Of a DNA stretch of 64,000 nucleotides, positions 59,999 through 64,000 are shown one piece after another. Position 1 is the stretch's first letter. Each line of letters begins with the position of its first letter. Source of the stretch: CAVZYN01 sp963779515 (GTDB lineage Bacteria > Pseudomonadota > Alphaproteobacteria > Rhizobiales > Hyphomicrobiaceae); the NCBI GenBank assembly GCA_963779515.1, contig CAVZYN010000002.1:496001-560000 (forward strand), in the 5' to 3' direction. The notes below the pieces were generated by a model. It was not told where the DNA came from, ran no database searches, and was given only the letters and a program-made list of their open reading frames with translations. The translations under genes and the position numbers were made by a program.

Positions 59999-61322
59999 GT
60001 GCTCGCGGTCTCGGGCGGTGCCGACAGCGTCGCTTTGATGGCGCTGGTCCGCCGTTGGATCGATGCGCGAGAGACCGGCACCGGACAAGCGCCGCTCAGT
60101 GGATGCGTCGTCGCGACCGTCGATCATGGGCTGAGATCTGAATCCGCGGAAGAATCGCGCTGGGTCAGCGAGCGGGCGCGATCGCTGGGTTTTGAGCATC
60201 ACACGCTCGCCTGGAGCGGACCGAAAGCGGCGACGGGCATCCAGGCCGCCGCGCGTGACGCGCGCTACCGCTTACTGGGGAACTTTGCACAACAGCTTGG
60301 TGGTGCCTGGCACATTGTCACCGCGCATCATCTCGACGACCAGATCGAGACGTTTTTCATGCGGCTTGCGCGCGGGTCCGGTATCGACGGCCTGACCGGC
60401 ATGTCGACCCAGGTGGCGCTGACGTTCCAAGATGATGGAGGAAGCGCGATCCCGGTGAGCATCGTAAGGCCGATGCTCTGGCTGCCAAAGGCGCGCTTGG
60501 TGGCGACGCTCAGGCATCAGGGGCTGGACTGGCTCGAGGATCCGAGCAACCAGAACGCCGCGTTCGAGCGTGTGCGGTGGCGGCGTCTGATGCCGTTGCT
60601 GGCGGCGGAAGGCCTGACGACAGATCAGATCGGCCTCAGCATTCGCCGGCTGCAGCGGGCGCACGAGGCGATGCGGCATCTCCGCGACAGTGATTACGCC
60701 ACGCAAGGCGGTGCGGTGGATTGGCATCAAGGCGCGTATGTGAGCATCGACTGGGATCGGCTCGACGCGCCTCCAGACGTGCGCGTCCGCGTGTTGGCCG
60801 CCGTGCTCGCACAGTTCAGTCCGTCGGATGTTCCGGTTCGCCTTGCGCAGATCGAAACGGCGTCTACCCACTTCGAGAGGCCCGGAGCGGACGCGCTGAC
60901 ACTGGGAGATTGCGTTCTCGAAGGCGACGGACACGGCCGCGGTCTGGTCATCACGCGTGAACCGGGGCGGAACGGGCTACCCGACGCTCCAGTTACGGCC
61001 GGAAGCAAAGTGATTTGGGACCGCCGAATTCGAGATCATTGTTGATGCATCGTTAGACGGTCCTTTGATCGTTCGGGCGCTCGGCGGCCAAGCCTGGGCG
61101 TCACTTAAGCGCCGTTATGCTCGCTCGAAATCCATGATGCCGCAGCGGGCGGCCGTAACGCTGCCGTCACTTTGGCGCGGCGAAGAGCTGATCGCGGTGC
61201 CCCACCTTGCTGGCCTGGACGCCATTTTGGCCGGCCCGCGCGCAAACGATGTGTCCCTCGTCAGGGTCGTGTTTAATGGCGAGGATGTCGCGGCAACCTC
61301 TGGAATGTGCAGCGAGAATTGA
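59999..61322 (+). pseudogene. tilS: tRNA(Ile)-lysidine synthetase TilS, frameshifted near the C-terminus
   Basis: TilS modifies C34 of tRNA-Ile(CAU) to lysidine, which makes the AUA codon readable; it is normally essential. The N-terminal PP-loop is LAVSGGADSVALM. The other conserved parts are VATVDHGLRSESAEE, AARDARYRLL, TAHHLDDQIETFFMRLARGS and GLDWLEDPSN. An extra A (61027/61028) sends the frame to a stop at 61045; without it the C-terminal domain continues FEIIVDASLDGPLIVRALGG to 61322. The N-terminus is unclear: GTG 59999 starts inside the PP-loop, whereas a GTG at 59848 overlapping the ybgF stop needs another +1 shift after the tandem repeat. So one or two indels are present. Confidence 0.88.
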
Positions 61323-61519
61323 CGGAAGCTGGTGCGTGGGTTAGCTGCAAGGCGCGCTGGTCTGATGCTCAAAACATCCCGTCATGGCAACTTGGCAAAC
61401 ATCCTGCACGTCCCTATCTTAACGTCATATAAGTGCTGCCGTGGGACGAGTGCCCCTGCGACCAGCTCACTCCGGGACAATGCGCTGTTCAGTGGCGTCC
61501 CGGCCGGGAAGGAACCCCA

Positions 61520-63442
<1,923 letters not shown>

Positions 63443-63470
63443 CGCGCGCCGAACATGCCGTTTGAAATTG

Positions 63471-63508
63471 GGCCACCAGTGCTAAGCTGGTGGCCATTTC
63501 TTTTATAG
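63471..63508 (+). terminator. intrinsic terminator after ftsH
   Basis: GGCCACCAG and GGTGGCC-type arms (63471-63479 and 63487-63495) form a perfect 9-bp stem around TGCTAAG, then ATTTCTTTTA. It lies 28 nt after the ftsH stop and just before the nitroreductase gene. Confidence 0.85.
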
Positions 63509-63520
63509 GACACGACCGCG

Positions 63521-64000
63521 ATGATGGACGCCGTGCCAGCCTTTGTGCCCGACCTTGCGCGCTATGAGCAGATCATGCACGTGATGCGTAATCGCCTCAC
63601 GACGCGGCAGTTCAATCCGGCGATTGACGTGCCACGCGGCCACATCGAGATGGTGATCGACGCGGCGCGGCATGCTCCGTCGGGCGCCAACGCGCAGCCC
63701 TGGCATTTCTTGGCTGTCACCGAGCCTGAGACCAAGCGCAGGATCGCCGACTATTTCGTCGACGAGCAGCGACGCCGCGCCAAACTCAAGATGAAGTTCC
63801 CGACGCCGAACTATCGCGGGCTCGAGACAGCGCCCGGATTTGTCGTGATCGCTGCGGACTTTCGCTTTGTGCGCGCGTTTCCCGTGCTGCTGGATGGCTC
63901 GGATCTCGACAAGCAGTATCAAGCCAATGCCGAGCGCATCCTGCTGCAGAGCGTGGCGGCGGCGACAATGTCGGCGCATTTGGCAGCTGCGGCTCTCGGG
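63521..64000 (+). CDS. nitroreductase family protein, 3' end cut off by the window
   Basis: The first 160 codons of an FMN-dependent nitroreductase: RNRLTTRQFNPAIDVPRGHI, IDAARHAPSGANAQPWHFLA (the APSGANAQPW flavin-binding segment) and ADYFVDEQRRRAKLKMKFPT. The family reduces nitroaromatics, quinones or enones with NAD(P)H; the substrate is unknown. The ATG at 63521 follows TAGGAC. The reading frame continues beyond the right edge. Confidence 0.9.
   Translation, partial: MMDAVPAFVPDLARYEQIMHVMRNRLTTRQFNPAIDVPRGHIEMVIDAARHAPSGANAQPWHFLAVTEPETKRRIADYFVDEQRRRAKLKMKFPTPNYRGLETAPGFVVIAADFRFVRAFPVLLDGSDLDKQYQANAERILLQSVAAATMSAHLAAAALG

Overview
The window is GC-rich chromosomal DNA from an alphaproteobacterium, most likely a free-living member of the Hyphomicrobiales (Rhizobiales) near Xanthobacteraceae/Nitrobacteraceae. 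The reasons are a ChpT phosphotransferase with a small CheY-like receiver, an EipA/DUF1134 envelope protein, a DUF1127 protein beside a GcvA-like LysR regulator, several TRAP and Bug-type solute-binding proteins, and the order tolQ-tolR-tolA-tolB-pal-ybgF-tilS-ftsH. I see no tRNA, rRNA, CRISPR array, transposase or phage gene. Genes are densely packed on both strands.

Layout. 1-7.5 kb: TRAP and Bug solute-binding proteins, CheY-like receiver, chpT, cysQ, eipA (frameshifted) and a membrane-anchored coiled-coil protein. 7.5-12 kb: proA and proB with a hicBA toxin-antitoxin pair between them, a cupin protein and a quinone oxidoreductase. 12-15.5 kb: a complete TRAP transporter (dctP-dctQ-dctM) and a DUF1330 protein. 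15.7-22.6 kb: a catabolic block (MetE-like methyltransferase, RraA-like aldolase, DapA-like lyase/aldolase, TauE/SafE exporter, protocatechuate 3,4-dioxygenase pcaH-pcaG, thiolase). Two inverted copies of a ~150-bp repeat bracket its central five genes. 23-31.6 kb: an SOD-rhodanese fusion with DUF1127 and LysR neighbours, an acyltransferase, two hydroxyisobutyrate-dehydrogenase-like enzymes, a crotonase and an acyl-CoA ligase. 31.7-42.9 kb: rlmJ, a cold-shock gene, small secreted proteins, an FMN-binding protein, FkbM methyltransferase, a possible autoregulated operon (membrane protein, winged-helix regulator, cis-prenyltransferase), a cyclase, AhpD-like, YHS, peroxiredoxin and HAD proteins. 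43-52 kb: two more Bug proteins, an orphan HlyC-like acyltransferase, an aspartase gene cut by an amber codon, a molybdopterin-binding/nucleotidyltransferase fusion, a NarL-type two-component system and ribokinase. 52.5-64 kb: the Tol-Pal locus with two tiny lipoprotein genes and an extra OmpA-like gene, then tilS, ftsH and a truncated nitroreductase.

The genes point to a heterotroph that takes up organic acids with high-affinity binding proteins and breaks down aromatic acids and acyl-CoAs, next to core cell-envelope and cell-cycle functions. Six genes (a Bug gene, eipA, the thiolase, another Bug gene, tolA and tilS) carry single-position indel-type frameshifts, mostly next to short homopolymers, and aspA carries a nonsense codon. 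Because tilS is normally essential and tolA is a core gene, residual sequencing or assembly error is the simplest explanation for the indels, but it cannot be proved from this window.
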